From Amycolatopsis acididurans (GTDB lineage Bacteria; Actinomycetota; Actinomycetes; Mycobacteriales; Pseudonocardiaceae): DNA of 35,202 nt. The stretch is from NCBI RefSeq assembly GCF_012328925.1, contig NZ_JAAXLS010000063.1:1-35202 (forward strand), read 5' to 3'. The notes beneath the pieces are model-generated. The model ran no database searches. It was not told the origin of the DNA and worked only from the letters and a program-made list of their open reading frames with translations. Below are positions 7,775-15,844 of this stretch, piece by piece. The translations under genes and the position numbers were made by a program. Positions within the stretch are counted from its first letter, which is position 1, and every line of letters begins with the position of its first letter.

Positions 7775-8428
7775 ATGGCAAGACTTCCGCTACCGCCGGC
7801 GCGGGCGGTGCTCGCGGGCCGGCTGCGCGACGAGGACGTCGTCGCCGTGCACACCGCGACCCGCCTGGTGCGCATCTTCACCGCCCGCGGCAACCATCCC
7901 CAGCGCTGGAACTCCTTCCGCTACACCGGGCCGCTGCCGCACGGGCGTTTCGACCAGCAGCGGCCCGGCAAGGGCGGTGCCCCGGCGACCGACCGGCGCG
8001 AAGGCGTGCTGTACTTCGGCCTGTCCGTGCGCACCAGCGTGGCCGAGGTCTTCCAGACGACGTCCATTGTGGACCGCCGCACGCGCGGGCCGCAGCTGGT
8101 GGTGGTGCGGCCGACACGTACGCTGCGGTTGCTGGACCTGACCGGGCTGTGGCCGACCAGAGTCGGGGCGTCGCAGGAGATCTCCAGCGGCCCGAAGAAG
8201 ATCACGCAGGCCTGGGCGCGGGCGATCCGCTCCGCCTTCGGCGATTTCGACGGCCTCTGGTACCGGTCCTCGATGGACGGTGGCGAACCCGCGCTGTGCC
8301 TGTGGGATCCGCCCGCCGGCCAGGCACTGCCCGCCGAGGCGGACGTGCTGCTGCCGCTGGATCATCCCGGGCTCGACGTACCGCTCGGCCGGGTCTGCGA
8401 GGCGCTGAACTACACGTTGCTCGGCTGA
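7775..8428 (+). CDS. RES-domain toxin (NAD+-targeting or ADP-ribosyltransferase type)
   Basis: A 217-residue protein with the RES fold. Characterised members degrade NAD+ (MbcT-type phosphorylase) or ADP-ribosylate a host target (ParT). Candidates for the conserved Arg, Glu and Ser are Arg33 (LVRIF), Glu91 (RTSVAEVF) and Ser165/166 (LWYRSSM). WNSFRYTG and EGVLYFGLSVRTSVAEVFQ match the family's NAD-pocket strands. Together with the antitoxin upstream it forms a type II toxin-antitoxin module. The ATG at 7775 has only a weak ribosome site. The stop lies 3 bases from the convergent peptidase stop. Which chemistry this member performs cannot be told. Confidence 0.82.
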   Translation: MARLPLPPARAVLAGRLRDEDVVAVHTATRLVRIFTARGNHPQRWNSFRYTGPLPHGRFDQQRPGKGGAPATDRREGVLYFGLSVRTSVAEVFQTTSIVDRRTRGPQLVVVRPTRTLRLLDLTGLWPTRVGASQEISSGPKKITQAWARAIRSAFGDFDGLWYRSSMDGGEPALCLWDPPAGQALPAEADVLLPLDHPGLDVPLGRVCEALNYTLLG

Positions 8429-8431
8429 GTA

Positions 8432-10351
8432 TCAGCGCAGGTGGCGCGACCACCAGCCGAGGATCGCCTCGAACCGCTGGACCCGGTGCCGCGGTCTGCC
8501 CGAGCGGCTCAGCTCGTGCCCCTCGCCGGGGAAGATCAGCATCTCGACCTCGGTGCCACCCCGTTTGAGCGCCACGAACAGCCGTTGCGCCTGCTCGATC
8601 GGGCATCGCCAGTCCCGCTCGGAGTGGGCGATCGCGAACGGGATGCGGATCCGGCCGGCGTAGGTCAGCGGGCTGCGGTCGAGCTGGGTCACCAGATCGG
8701 GACCGATGTACTCGTCGACGAAGGTCCAGCCGATGTCGGAACTGCCGAGCATCGAGTCCCACGCGTTGACCGCGCGCTCGCTCCACGCCGCGCGGAATCG
8801 CTCACCGTGGTGCCCGGCCAGCCACGTGGTCATGAATCCGCCGTAGGACCCGCCCATCACACCGACGCGTCCGGCGTCGAGCCCCGGCCGGTCCAGCGCC
8901 GCGTCCAGCAGCGCGAGCAGGTCGTCCGCGTCGACGGTGCCCATCCCGCGCACGATCGCGCGGCCGTGGCTCTCGCCGTAGCCCGCCGAACCGCGCGGGT
9001 TGCCCAGCACCACCGCGTATCCCGCCGCCGCGTACACCTGCGCCTCGTCGAACAGGCCCCAGTCGTAGGCCGCGAACGGGCCGCCGTGCACGACGAGCAG
9101 CACCGGATGCGGGCCCTCGCCCGGCGGCCGCACGAGCCAGCCGTGCACCGGATAGCCGTCCGGCGCCGTCGCCGCCAGCTCCTCGGCGGGCTGGATTCCC
9201 TGTTCCCGCAAGGGCTTCGACCAGTCGGTGAGCACCCGTTCGGCACCGTCGCCGACCAGCACCACCTCGCCGGCACTGCCCGGCGAAGCCACCGTCGCGG
9301 CGATCCTGTCCCCGTCGGTGACGAAAGCGCGCACAGCCACCTGGCCGCCCAGCACGACCGGCAGCTTGTCCAGCGGCGCGGCTTCGCCGTCACGCGGCAC
9401 CGTGCGCAGTTCGACCGCGCCACGGTCGAGCACCGCCACCAGCACCTCGTCGCCGAACACCGCGGGCGCGCCCGCACCGGAGACGCAGTACACCGACTCG
9501 GCCTCGGTCAGCCGCCTGGGTTCCTCGCCCGCGGCCGCCGACCACAGCCCTGGATTGCGCACCTCCATCCGCTCGCCCGAAATCTCGGCGCCGATGAACA
9601 GAACGGTGCCGTCCGGCGCGACGGCCGCCTTCTCCACGGTGCCCGCGCTGCGCACCGCGAGCACCGGGTCACCACCACCGGCGGGCACCGCGTACAGGTC
9701 GCTCTTCTCGGTCTCGACGGCACCCCAGTCCCGCGGCGCGACGACCAGCACGGTTTCGCCGTCCGGTGTCCACACGGGACTGGACACGTCGGCACGGTCG
9801 TCGGTCAGCGGAGTCAGCTCCGCAGGCTGGGTTGTGTCCAGCACGAACAGCCGCTCGCGGCGGTCGGCCAGGTACCCGATGTCGTCGAGGTGGTAGTCGA
9901 ACCGCGTGATCCGGCGCGGCGCCTCCTCGTCCGGCTCGAACGTCTCGCCCTCGACGCTGGGCACGCCGTGGCGGCCGGGGTCGGGAAACCGCGCGGTGAA
10001 AGCGATCCGGCACGAGTCCGGCGCCCACACCGGCTCCCCCGCGCCCAGCGGCAGATCGGTGAGCGGCCGGGCGTCGCCGCCGTCGGCGGGCATCACGTAC
10101 AACTGCGGCTTCGCCTGCGCACCGGCCGAGCGCAGGAACGCGATCCAGCGCCCGTCCGGCGAGATCGCCGGTGCCAAATCGCGTTCCCCGTGCGTCCAGG
10201 CGAGCGCACCGCCCTCGGGCTGCACACGCCACAGCGAGCCGCGATAGGCGTTGCCCCGCAGCCGTGGCGCGGACACCCCGGCCAGCAGAAGGTCGCCGTG
10301 CAGCGCCGGTTTTCCAGGCACAGTCAGGAGTTCGATGTCCGATGGACGCAT
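8432..10351 (-). CDS. S9-family peptidase (prolyl oligopeptidase/acylaminoacyl-peptidase type)
   Basis: A 639-residue cytosolic serine peptidase; no signal peptide is visible. The N-terminal about 380 residues form a WD40-like beta-propeller with repeats such as ISPDGRWIAFLRS, WAPDSCRIAFTA and VWTPDGETVLVVAP, which limits access to short peptides. The C-terminal alpha/beta hydrolase carries the nucleophile in GGSYGGFMT (Ser near 500), Asp in AHSERDWRCPIEQ (near 579) and His in GEGHELSRSG (near 611). GNPRGSAGYGE near the oxyanion hole is typical of S9C. ATG 10351 is preferred because TACGTT stands 7 nt before it, a near-leaderless arrangement. TerC lies 19 bases upstream in the same direction. 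Confidence 0.9.
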   Translation of the reverse strand: MRPSDIELLTVPGKPALHGDLLLAGVSAPRLRGNAYRGSLWRVQPEGGALAWTHGERDLAPAISPDGRWIAFLRSAGAQAKPQLYVMPADGGDARPLTDLPLGAGEPVWAPDSCRIAFTARFPDPGRHGVPSVEGETFEPDEEAPRRITRFDYHLDDIGYLADRRERLFVLDTTQPAELTPLTDDRADVSSPVWTPDGETVLVVAPRDWGAVETEKSDLYAVPAGGGDPVLAVRSAGTVEKAAVAPDGTVLFIGAEISGERMEVRNPGLWSAAAGEEPRRLTEAESVYCVSGAGAPAVFGDEVLVAVLDRGAVELRTVPRDGEAAPLDKLPVVLGGQVAVRAFVTDGDRIAATVASPGSAGEVVLVGDGAERVLTDWSKPLREQGIQPAEELAATAPDGYPVHGWLVRPPGEGPHPVLLVVHGGPFAAYDWGLFDEAQVYAAAGYAVVLGNPRGSAGYGESHGRAIVRGMGTVDADDLLALLDAALDRPGLDAGRVGVMGGSYGGFMTTWLAGHHGERFRAAWSERAVNAWDSMLGSSDIGWTFVDEYIGPDLVTQLDRSPLTYAGRIRIPFAIAHSERDWRCPIEQAQRLFVALKRGGTEVEMLIFPGEGHELSRSGRPRHRVQRFEAILGWWSRHLR

Positions 10352-10358
10352 GAACCCC

Positions 10359-10364
10359 AACGTA
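10359..10364 (-). promoter_or_regulatory. -10 box of the S9 peptidase gene
   Basis: TACGTT (TANNNT) lies 7 nt before the ATG at 10351, so the transcript would start within a base of the start codon. It sits between terC and the peptidase, allowing expression independent of terC. Confidence 0.45.
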
Positions 10365-10370
10365 CCCCGC

Positions 10371-11342
10371 TCAGGAGGACGCGGCGGCGGCCGCCTTGGC
10401 GGCATCCCGCCTCGACTTCACCAGGCTGGCCACCGTGGTAATGGTCAGCACCGCGACGATCACGCCGAGCGAGAGCCAGTTGTTGATGTCCAGCCAGTCC
10501 GGCGCCACGTGGTACTCGTGCAGCGCGTGCACCACCAGCTTCGCACCGATGAACGCGAGGATCACCGCGAGCCCGTAGGAGAGGTAGACCAGCTTGTTCA
10601 CCAGACCGCCGAGGAGGAAGAACAGCTGCCGCAGGCCCATCAGTGCGAAGGCGTTGGCGGTGAAGACCAGGAACGCCTCCTGCGTGATGCCGAAGATCGC
10701 GGGGATCGAGTCGACGGCGAAGAGCAGGTCCGCGCTGCCGATCGCGACGATCACCAGGAACATCGGCGTGATCCACCGCTTGCCCTCGCGCTTGACCATC
10801 ATCCGGTGGCCCTCGAAGGAGTCCGTGACGGGGTAGATCTTGCGGACCCAGCGGGTGACCGCGTTCTCCTGGTACTCCTCGTCGTGATCGCTGCCGCGCA
10901 GCATGCTGATCGCGGTCCACAGCAGGACCGCGCCGAAGATGAAGAACACCCACACGAACTGGTTGATCAGCGCCGCGCCGACCGCGATGAACACGCTGCG
11001 CATGGTCAGCGCGAGCAGGATGCCGATCAGCAGCACCCGGTGCTGGTGGATCAGCGGCACCTTGAACGAGGCCATGATCACCATGAAGATGAACAGGTTG
11101 TCCACCGACAGCGAGTACTCGGTGATGTAGCCGGTGAAGAACTGGACGCCGTATTCGTGCCCGGCCAGCAACCACACCCCGATGCCGAACAGCACCGCAC
11201 ACGACACGTAGAAGATGACCCAGCGGGCCGCTTCACCCGTAGTGACCTCGTGTGGTTTGCGGTCCACGATCACCAGGTCTATCGCGATGAGCACGAGCAG
11301 GCCCGCGACAGTGGCACCCCACAGCCACACAGGAACATTCAT
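10371..11342 (-). CDS. TerC/Alx-family membrane protein, probable Mn2+ exporter
   Basis: A 323-residue polytopic membrane protein of the TerC family; Bacillus and E. coli relatives (MeeF/MeeY, Alx) export or handle manganese. The acidic membrane motifs are present: AIDLVIVDR in helix 1, TEYSLSVDNLFIF and FAVDSIPAIFGITQEAF. The loop between the halves has SDHDEEYQENAVTRWVRKIYPVTD, as in actinobacterial TerC. ATG 11342 has GGAGG six bases upstream. That GGAGG is the distal arm of a long hairpin in a leader resembling the yybP-ykoY manganese riboswitch, which supports a manganese role and translational control. Downstream is the S9 peptidase. Confidence 0.92.
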   Translation of the reverse strand: MNVPVWLWGATVAGLLVLIAIDLVIVDRKPHEVTTGEAARWVIFYVSCAVLFGIGVWLLAGHEYGVQFFTGYITEYSLSVDNLFIFMVIMASFKVPLIHQHRVLLIGILLALTMRSVFIAVGAALINQFVWVFFIFGAVLLWTAISMLRGSDHDEEYQENAVTRWVRKIYPVTDSFEGHRMMVKREGKRWITPMFLVIVAIGSADLLFAVDSIPAIFGITQEAFLVFTANAFALMGLRQLFFLLGGLVNKLVYLSYGLAVILAFIGAKLVVHALHEYHVAPDWLDINNWLSLGVIVAVLTITTVASLVKSRRDAAKAAAAASS

Positions 11343-11346
11343 TCAT

Positions 11347-11480
11347 GACCTCCGGTTAGCGCGCATAGCAGCTAGCCGGAGGTCTCTTCCGCCGGTTGGA
11401 GAACCGGCCGACGGTGCCGGGTGTCCCGAGGGACCGCCGTGTTGACGACACCGCCGCGAAGGAATACTCCCCTCCACTTC
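11347..11480 (-). ncRNA. yybP-ykoY-type (Mn2+-sensing) riboswitch in the terC leader
   Basis: Reading the minus strand towards terC, the leader has the class landmarks in order: GGGGAGTA (11465-11472), CGTCAACA (11440-11447) and GAGACC (11381-11386). In yybP-ykoY RNAs the first two loops dock around Mn2+. The GACC strand continues into a 14-bp hairpin with one C-A mismatch (arms 11371-11384 and 11347-11360, 10-nt loop). Its second arm contains the GGAGG of terC. No U-tract follows, so control is probably on translation: the hairpin would hide the ribosome site, and Mn2+ binding would use GACC in the aptamer base stem and free it. Class call is from remembered consensus plus the TerC context. 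Confidence 0.82.
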
Positions 11481-11571
11481 CTTCCATTTTGACCGATGAT
11501 CAAGCGAAGCACCAGCTTAGGTTGCCCTTATCACTCCAAAGGCCCCAAAACGACTCTCAGGAAAGCTCACA

Positions 11572-11577
11572 TACGGT
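11572..11577 (+). promoter_or_regulatory. -10 box of the hydrolase-ABC fusion gene, leaderless start
   Basis: TACGGT followed by 6 nt and then GTG at 11584. A nearby ATG at 11579 is out of frame. AGGAAAG lies too far upstream (about 18 nt) to serve as ribosome site. Confidence 0.5.
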
Positions 11578-11583
11578 CATGGG

Positions 11584-14409
11584 GTGCCCCGACTCCCGTT
11601 CCCGCACACCTGGCGAGGCCGCTGGCTGACACTGGCGCTCGTCGTGGTGATCCTCGCCGCCGCCGGCGTCGTCTGGACCCGCTCCGGCGACAAGGGCCCC
11701 CCGGTCGCGACGAAGGACGCCGTTCTCGACGTACCCGCCGGGCCCGGCGCCGCCGGCGTCGTGCATCTGGACACCACGCTCTACTTTCCGCAGACCTCCC
11801 CCGCGCCCGCGATCCTGCTGCCGCACGGGTTCGGCGGCGACAAGAACAGCGTCGCCACCGAGGCCGGGGAACTGGCGCGGCGCGGGTTCGTGGTGCTCGC
11901 CTGGTCGGCTCGCGGATTCGGGCGCAGCACCGGCCAGATCGGGCTGAACGACCCCGGCCTCGAGGTCGCCGACGCCTCGCATCTGATCGACTACCTGGCC
12001 ACGCTGCCCCAGGTGCGCAGGGACGGGCCGAACGATCCCCGGGTGGGCGTCGCGGGCGCGTCCTACGGCGGCGCGCTCGCGCTGCTGCTCGCCGGGCAGG
12101 ACAAGCGGGTGGACGCGATCTCGCCGGAGATCACCTACAACGATCTGGCGCAGGGGCTGATCCCCAACGCGGCGAGCCCCGCCGCGCCGCAACCCGCGAC
12201 CCCCGCCGTGGGCGCCTTCGCCGCCGACGGCGTGTTCAAACGTTCGTGGGCGGGCATCCTGTTCTCCGCGGGCGCCGGGGCCGGCGCCCGCGTGAACACC
12301 GAGGCACCCGAGCCCGGCCAGCAGACGCAGGACTCGGGCGGAACCGGCCAGACCGGCAGCGGCGGTGGCGCCGCGGCGGCCTCGCCGGTCCCGCAACAGC
12401 TTCCGGCCACGGGGAGCGTGTGCGGCCGCTTCACCGCGGAGATCTGCCAGGCCTACACCGAACTGGCCACCACCGGCCGCGCCACGCAACAGACCCTCGA
12501 CCTGCTGCACCGCGTGTCACCCGCGTCGGTGACGAGCAAGATCACCGTGCCGACACTGCTGGTGCAGGGCGAGAACGACACGCTGTTCGGGCTGGACCAG
12601 TCCGACGCGACGGCGCGCCAGATCACCGCCACGGGCGGGAAGGTGCAGCAGCTGTGGTACGCGGGCGGGCACGACGGCGGCATGCCCGGGCCGCAGCTGC
12701 GCGCGAAGATCGGCGACTGGCTGTGGTTCCAGCTCACCGGCGAGGGCGCCGACCCGGTCAACGGTTTCTCCTATGACGTGCAGGGTTCGCTGCGCGCCTC
12801 GGGCGCGCCGTCGGTGCGCACGGTCACCGCGCCGGACTATCCGGGGCTCGCGCGGGACGCCACGCGCCGGGACGCGGTCGCGTTGTCCGGCGGGCAGCAG
12901 ACGATCGTGAACCCGCCGGGCGGTGTGCCCGCCGCGGTGAGCGGAATCCCGGGGCTCAACGGCCTCGCCGGGTCCTCGCGGCTGTCCGGGCTGTTCGGCG
13001 TCGACCCACCGGGCCAGTCGGCCCGGTTCACCTCGGCGGCGGTGAACGCGCAGTTGCTCGTCGCCGGGTCGTCCACGGTGCGGCTTCGCGTCACCGGCAG
13101 CACGCCGGACGCGGTGCTGTTCGTCAAGCTCTACGACGTCAACCCGGACGGCACGAAGACCCTGCCCGCGAACGCGGTCGCACCGATCCGGGTGTCGCTG
13201 CCCGCCGACGTCACTGTGACGCTGCCCGGCGTGGTGCGCCCGGTCGAGTCCGGGCATTCGCTGCAGCTCGTGGTCACCACGACCGACCAGAGCTTCGCGA
13301 CACCGGTCGCGCCCGCGACGTACCAGGTGTCGCTGGCCTCGGACCTGTCCGTGCCGGTGATCCCGGGTGCGGCCACCGGTCCCGGCTGGCCGCTGGGCAA
13401 CCTGCTGGCGATCATCGGGATTCTCGTGGCGGCACTCGCGGTCGCGATCATCGCGGCGGTCCGGCGGCGGCGCGCGCACCGGGTCGATCCCGAGCTGGCG
13501 GGCGTGCCACTGGTGATCGAAGGGCTCACCAAGTCCTACCCGGGCGGGCTGACCGCGGTGAACGAGCTGTCGTTCCGGGTCGAACCCGGCCAGGTGCTGG
13601 GCCTGCTCGGGCCCAACGGCGCCGGCAAGACCACGACCCTGCGGATGCTGATGGGCCTGATCACCCCGACGAAGGGCGAGATCAGGGTGTCCGGGCACCG
13701 CGTCTACGCCGGGGCGCCCGTGCTGTCCCGCATCGGGTCCTTTGTGGAGGGTTCGGGTTTCCTGCCGCACCTGTCCGGCGAGGCCAACCTGAGCCTGTAC
13801 TGGGACGCCACCGGACGCCCGCGGGACAAGGCGCACTTCACCGAGGCGCTGGAGATCGCCGGGCTCGGCGACGCGGTGCGCCGCAAGGTACGCACCTACA
13901 GTCAGGGTATGCGGCAGCGGCTCGCGATCGCGCAGGCGATGCTCGGCCTGCCGGAGCTGCTCGTACTCGACGAACCGACCAACGGGCTCGACCCGCCGCA
14001 GATCCACCAGATGCGCGAGGTGCTGCAGCGCTACGCGGCCACCGGCCGCACGGTCGTGGTGTCCAGCCACCTGCTCGCCGAGGTCGAGCAGACGTGTTCA
14101 CACGTCGTGGTCATGCATCGCGGCAGGCTCGTGGCCTCCGGCGAGGTCGCCGACATCGCGGCCGCCGGCGGCGAGGCGACGTTCCGCGTGGACCGGCCGG
14201 ACACGGCGGCCGACGCCCTGCGCGCGATCGGCGGGGTGTCCGATGTGGACACCGAGGGCAACCTGGTGCACGCGAACCTGGACGGGCTCCCCCGCGGCGA
14301 CGCGGTCGCCGCGCTCGTGCGGGCCGGGGTCGCGGTCGAGCAGGCCGGGCCGCGGCGGCGGCTGGAAGACGCTTTCCTGAGGCTGGTTGGTGATGGTGGT
14401 GGCGAGTAA
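11584..14409 (+). CDS. Fusion of extracytoplasmic alpha/beta hydrolase (S15/X-Pro peptidase-like) with an ABC-transporter ATPase
   Basis: A 941-residue chain with four parts. (1) N-terminal membrane anchor, about 13-32. (2) S15/CocE-like alpha/beta hydrolase, about 50-385, with nucleophile in GASYGG (Ser near 160), acid in GENDTLFG and His in GGHDGG (near 361), interrupted by a Gly/Ala/Pro-rich insert around 195-275. (3) A beta-sandwich of about 400-590 like the C-terminal X-Pro dipeptidyl-peptidase domain. (4) A second membrane helix, about 602-625, then an ABC ATPase: Walker A GPNGAGKTT (near 676), signature YSQGMRQRL, Walker B LLVLDEPTNGLDP, His switch VVSSH. Topology therefore puts the hydrolase outside and the ATPase inside. 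The permease gene overlaps its 3' end. A single-chain hydrolase-exporter suggests processing or release of an exported or external peptide or ester; the substrate is unknown. Confidence 0.88.
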   Translation: MPRLPFPHTWRGRWLTLALVVVILAAAGVVWTRSGDKGPPVATKDAVLDVPAGPGAAGVVHLDTTLYFPQTSPAPAILLPHGFGGDKNSVATEAGELARRGFVVLAWSARGFGRSTGQIGLNDPGLEVADASHLIDYLATLPQVRRDGPNDPRVGVAGASYGGALALLLAGQDKRVDAISPEITYNDLAQGLIPNAASPAAPQPATPAVGAFAADGVFKRSWAGILFSAGAGAGARVNTEAPEPGQQTQDSGGTGQTGSGGGAAAASPVPQQLPATGSVCGRFTAEICQAYTELATTGRATQQTLDLLHRVSPASVTSKITVPTLLVQGENDTLFGLDQSDATARQITATGGKVQQLWYAGGHDGGMPGPQLRAKIGDWLWFQLTGEGADPVNGFSYDVQGSLRASGAPSVRTVTAPDYPGLARDATRRDAVALSGGQQTIVNPPGGVPAAVSGIPGLNGLAGSSRLSGLFGVDPPGQSARFTSAAVNAQLLVAGSSTVRLRVTGSTPDAVLFVKLYDVNPDGTKTLPANAVAPIRVSLPADVTVTLPGVVRPVESGHSLQLVVTTTDQSFATPVAPATYQVSLASDLSVPVIPGAATGPGWPLGNLLAIIGILVAALAVAIIAAVRRRRAHRVDPELAGVPLVIEGLTKSYPGGLTAVNELSFRVEPGQVLGLLGPNGAGKTTTLRMLMGLITPTKGEIRVSGHRVYAGAPVLSRIGSFVEGSGFLPHLSGEANLSLYWDATGRPRDKAHFTEALEIAGLGDAVRRKVRTYSQGMRQRLAIAQAMLGLPELLVLDEPTNGLDPPQIHQMREVLQRYAATGRTVVVSSHLLAEVEQTCSHVVVMHRGRLVASGEVADIAAAGGEATFRVDRPDTAADALRAIGGVSDVDTEGNLVHANLDGLPRGDAVAALVRAGVAVEQAGPRRRLEDAFLRLVGDGGGE

Positions 14410-15355
14410 GCACGAGGCCGCGAACGCGGCGATCGACCACGGGGTGCACACCGACCCGGCGGCGCTGGACGAGCTGACCGAGGCGGCGCGGCAGGAGCGC
14501 GCCGAGGTCGGCGCGGACGGCGCCGTCGCCGGGTACCGGCCGGGCCGGACGTTGCGGCTCGGCGTGGAGCTGCGGCGGCAGTTGCGCAGGCGGCGGACCC
14601 AGCTCGTGCTCGGGTTCGTCGTGGTGCTGCCGTTCATCCTGGTGCTGGCGTTCCAGATCGGGCAGGCCAGCCCGAACCGGCGCTCCGGCGGCTTCGTGGA
14701 CCTCGCCACGGCGAGCGCGCCGAACTTCGTGGTGCTGGCGCTGTTCGTCGCGGGAGGCTTCCTGCTGCCGACGATCGTGGCGCTGTTCTTCGGCGACACC
14801 ATCGCGAGCGAGGCCTCGTGGTCGAGCCTGAAGTACCTCCTCGCGATACCCGTGCCACGGCACCGGGTACTGCGGCAGAAGGCGATCGCCTCGGGTCTGC
14901 TGTCGCTGCTGGCGCTGGTGCTGCTGCCCGTGGTGTCGCTGGTGGTGGGCTTGCTCTGGTACGGCGCCGGGGACGCGATCAGCCCGACCGGCGACTCGAT
15001 CCCGTTCGGCAAGAGTCTCGTCGTGATCGTGCTGGCGACCGTGTTCGTGGTGATCCAGCTGGCGTGGGTGGCAGGCCTGGCGCTGCTGCTGAGCGTGTCC
15101 ACCGACGCCCCGCTCGGCGCGGTGGGCGGCACGGTGCTGGTGGCGATCCTGTCGCAGATCCTGGACCAGATCACCGCGCTGGGCAGTCTGCGCAACTACC
15201 TGCCGACGCACTACGCCTATGCGTGGATGGACCTGATCGCCACGGACATCGACTGGTCGCAGATCGCGGCCGGCGTGCTGTCCGCGGTCATCTACGGGAC
15301 GGTGCTGACGCTGCTGGCGGCGCGGAGGTTCTCGACGAAGGACATCACCAGCTGA
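14393..15355 (+). CDS. ABC-2 type transporter permease, partner of the fusion ATPase
   Basis: A 320-residue membrane protein with about six helices (for example VLGFVVVLPFILVLAF, FVVLALFVAGGFLLPTIVALFF, ALVLLPVVSLVVGLLWYG, VVIVLATVFVVIQLAWVAG) after a charged cytoplasmic N-terminus of about 65 residues. FGDTIASEASWSSLKYLLAIPVPRHRVLRQK is the typical ABC-2 coupling region, where E-x-x-x-x-x-L-K-Y-L-L sits after helix 2. The start overlaps the fusion gene by 17 bases, implying translational coupling. ATG 14393 is taken; GTG 14390 in the same frame is an alternative. GAGG lies 10 bases upstream of the ATG. It most likely forms a homodimer with the ATPase half of the fusion protein. Confidence 0.87.
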   Translation: MVVASKHEAANAAIDHGVHTDPAALDELTEAARQERAEVGADGAVAGYRPGRTLRLGVELRRQLRRRRTQLVLGFVVVLPFILVLAFQIGQASPNRRSGGFVDLATASAPNFVVLALFVAGGFLLPTIVALFFGDTIASEASWSSLKYLLAIPVPRHRVLRQKAIASGLLSLLALVLLPVVSLVVGLLWYGAGDAISPTGDSIPFGKSLVVIVLATVFVVIQLAWVAGLALLLSVSTDAPLGAVGGTVLVAILSQILDQITALGSLRNYLPTHYAYAWMDLIATDIDWSQIAAGVLSAVIYGTVLTLLAARRFSTKDITS

Positions 15356-15361
15356 CACACT
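15356..15361 (+). promoter_or_regulatory. Possible -10 (CACACT) of the split-barrel protein gene
   Basis: CACACT followed by 6 nt and GTG 15368. The identical hexamer stands 6 nt before the trmO ATG. CANNNT is a weaker variant of the TANNNT leaderless pattern seen elsewhere here. Confidence 0.3.
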
Positions 15362-15367
15362 GGTCGT

Positions 15368-15844
15368 GTGGCTGAGAACACACCCGTGGTGGAGGTCGGG
15401 CATCCGCCCAAGGCGCTGGTCGGCATCCTCAACCGGGTCCTGTCGTTCCTCGTCCGCACGCCACTGCGCGGGCCGGTGAGCCGCGGCGTGCTCGTCGTGC
15501 GTTTCACCGGGCGCAGAAGCGGCCGGCGCTACGAGGTGTTCGTCAGCCCGCACCTCATCGACGGCGGGCTGACGGTGCTCACCAACGCCCGCTGGCGGCT
15601 GAACTTCCGGGGTGGGCGGCCCGCCGAGTGGCTGTATCAGGGGCGGACCACGTCCGGGCGTGGCATCCTCGTCGAGGAACCACAGGCGGTGGGCGAGCTC
15701 TACCACGAACGCATCCGGGAGCTGGGCGTGAAAATGGCGGGACGGCGAACGCCGGTGAAGGTCAATGTGCAGCGCGTGCCGACGGTGGAGGAACTGGCCG
15801 AACTCGCGCGCACGCAGCACCTGTCCGCGGTGCGGTTCTCGTGA
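15368..15844 (+). CDS. Split-barrel nitroreductase/deazaflavin-dependent-like protein
   Basis: A 158-residue protein. The strand VVRFTGRRSGRRYEVFVSPHLIDGGLTVLTNARWRLNFRGG resembles the FMN/F420-binding split beta-barrel of FDOR-type and DUF385 nitroreductase-family proteins, where T-G-R-x-S-G-x-x-R/Y is the cofactor-phosphate segment. The C-terminal helix is charged and unremarkable. GTG 15368 starts 12 bases after the permease stop; its stop overlaps the next gene's GTG by 4 bases (GTGA). A redox enzyme using F420 or FMN is the best guess. It could also be a degenerate member that only binds cofactor or lipid. Confidence 0.55.
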   Translation: MAENTPVVEVGHPPKALVGILNRVLSFLVRTPLRGPVSRGVLVVRFTGRRSGRRYEVFVSPHLIDGGLTVLTNARWRLNFRGGRPAEWLYQGRTTSGRGILVEEPQAVGELYHERIRELGVKMAGRRTPVKVNVQRVPTVEELAELARTQHLSAVRFS

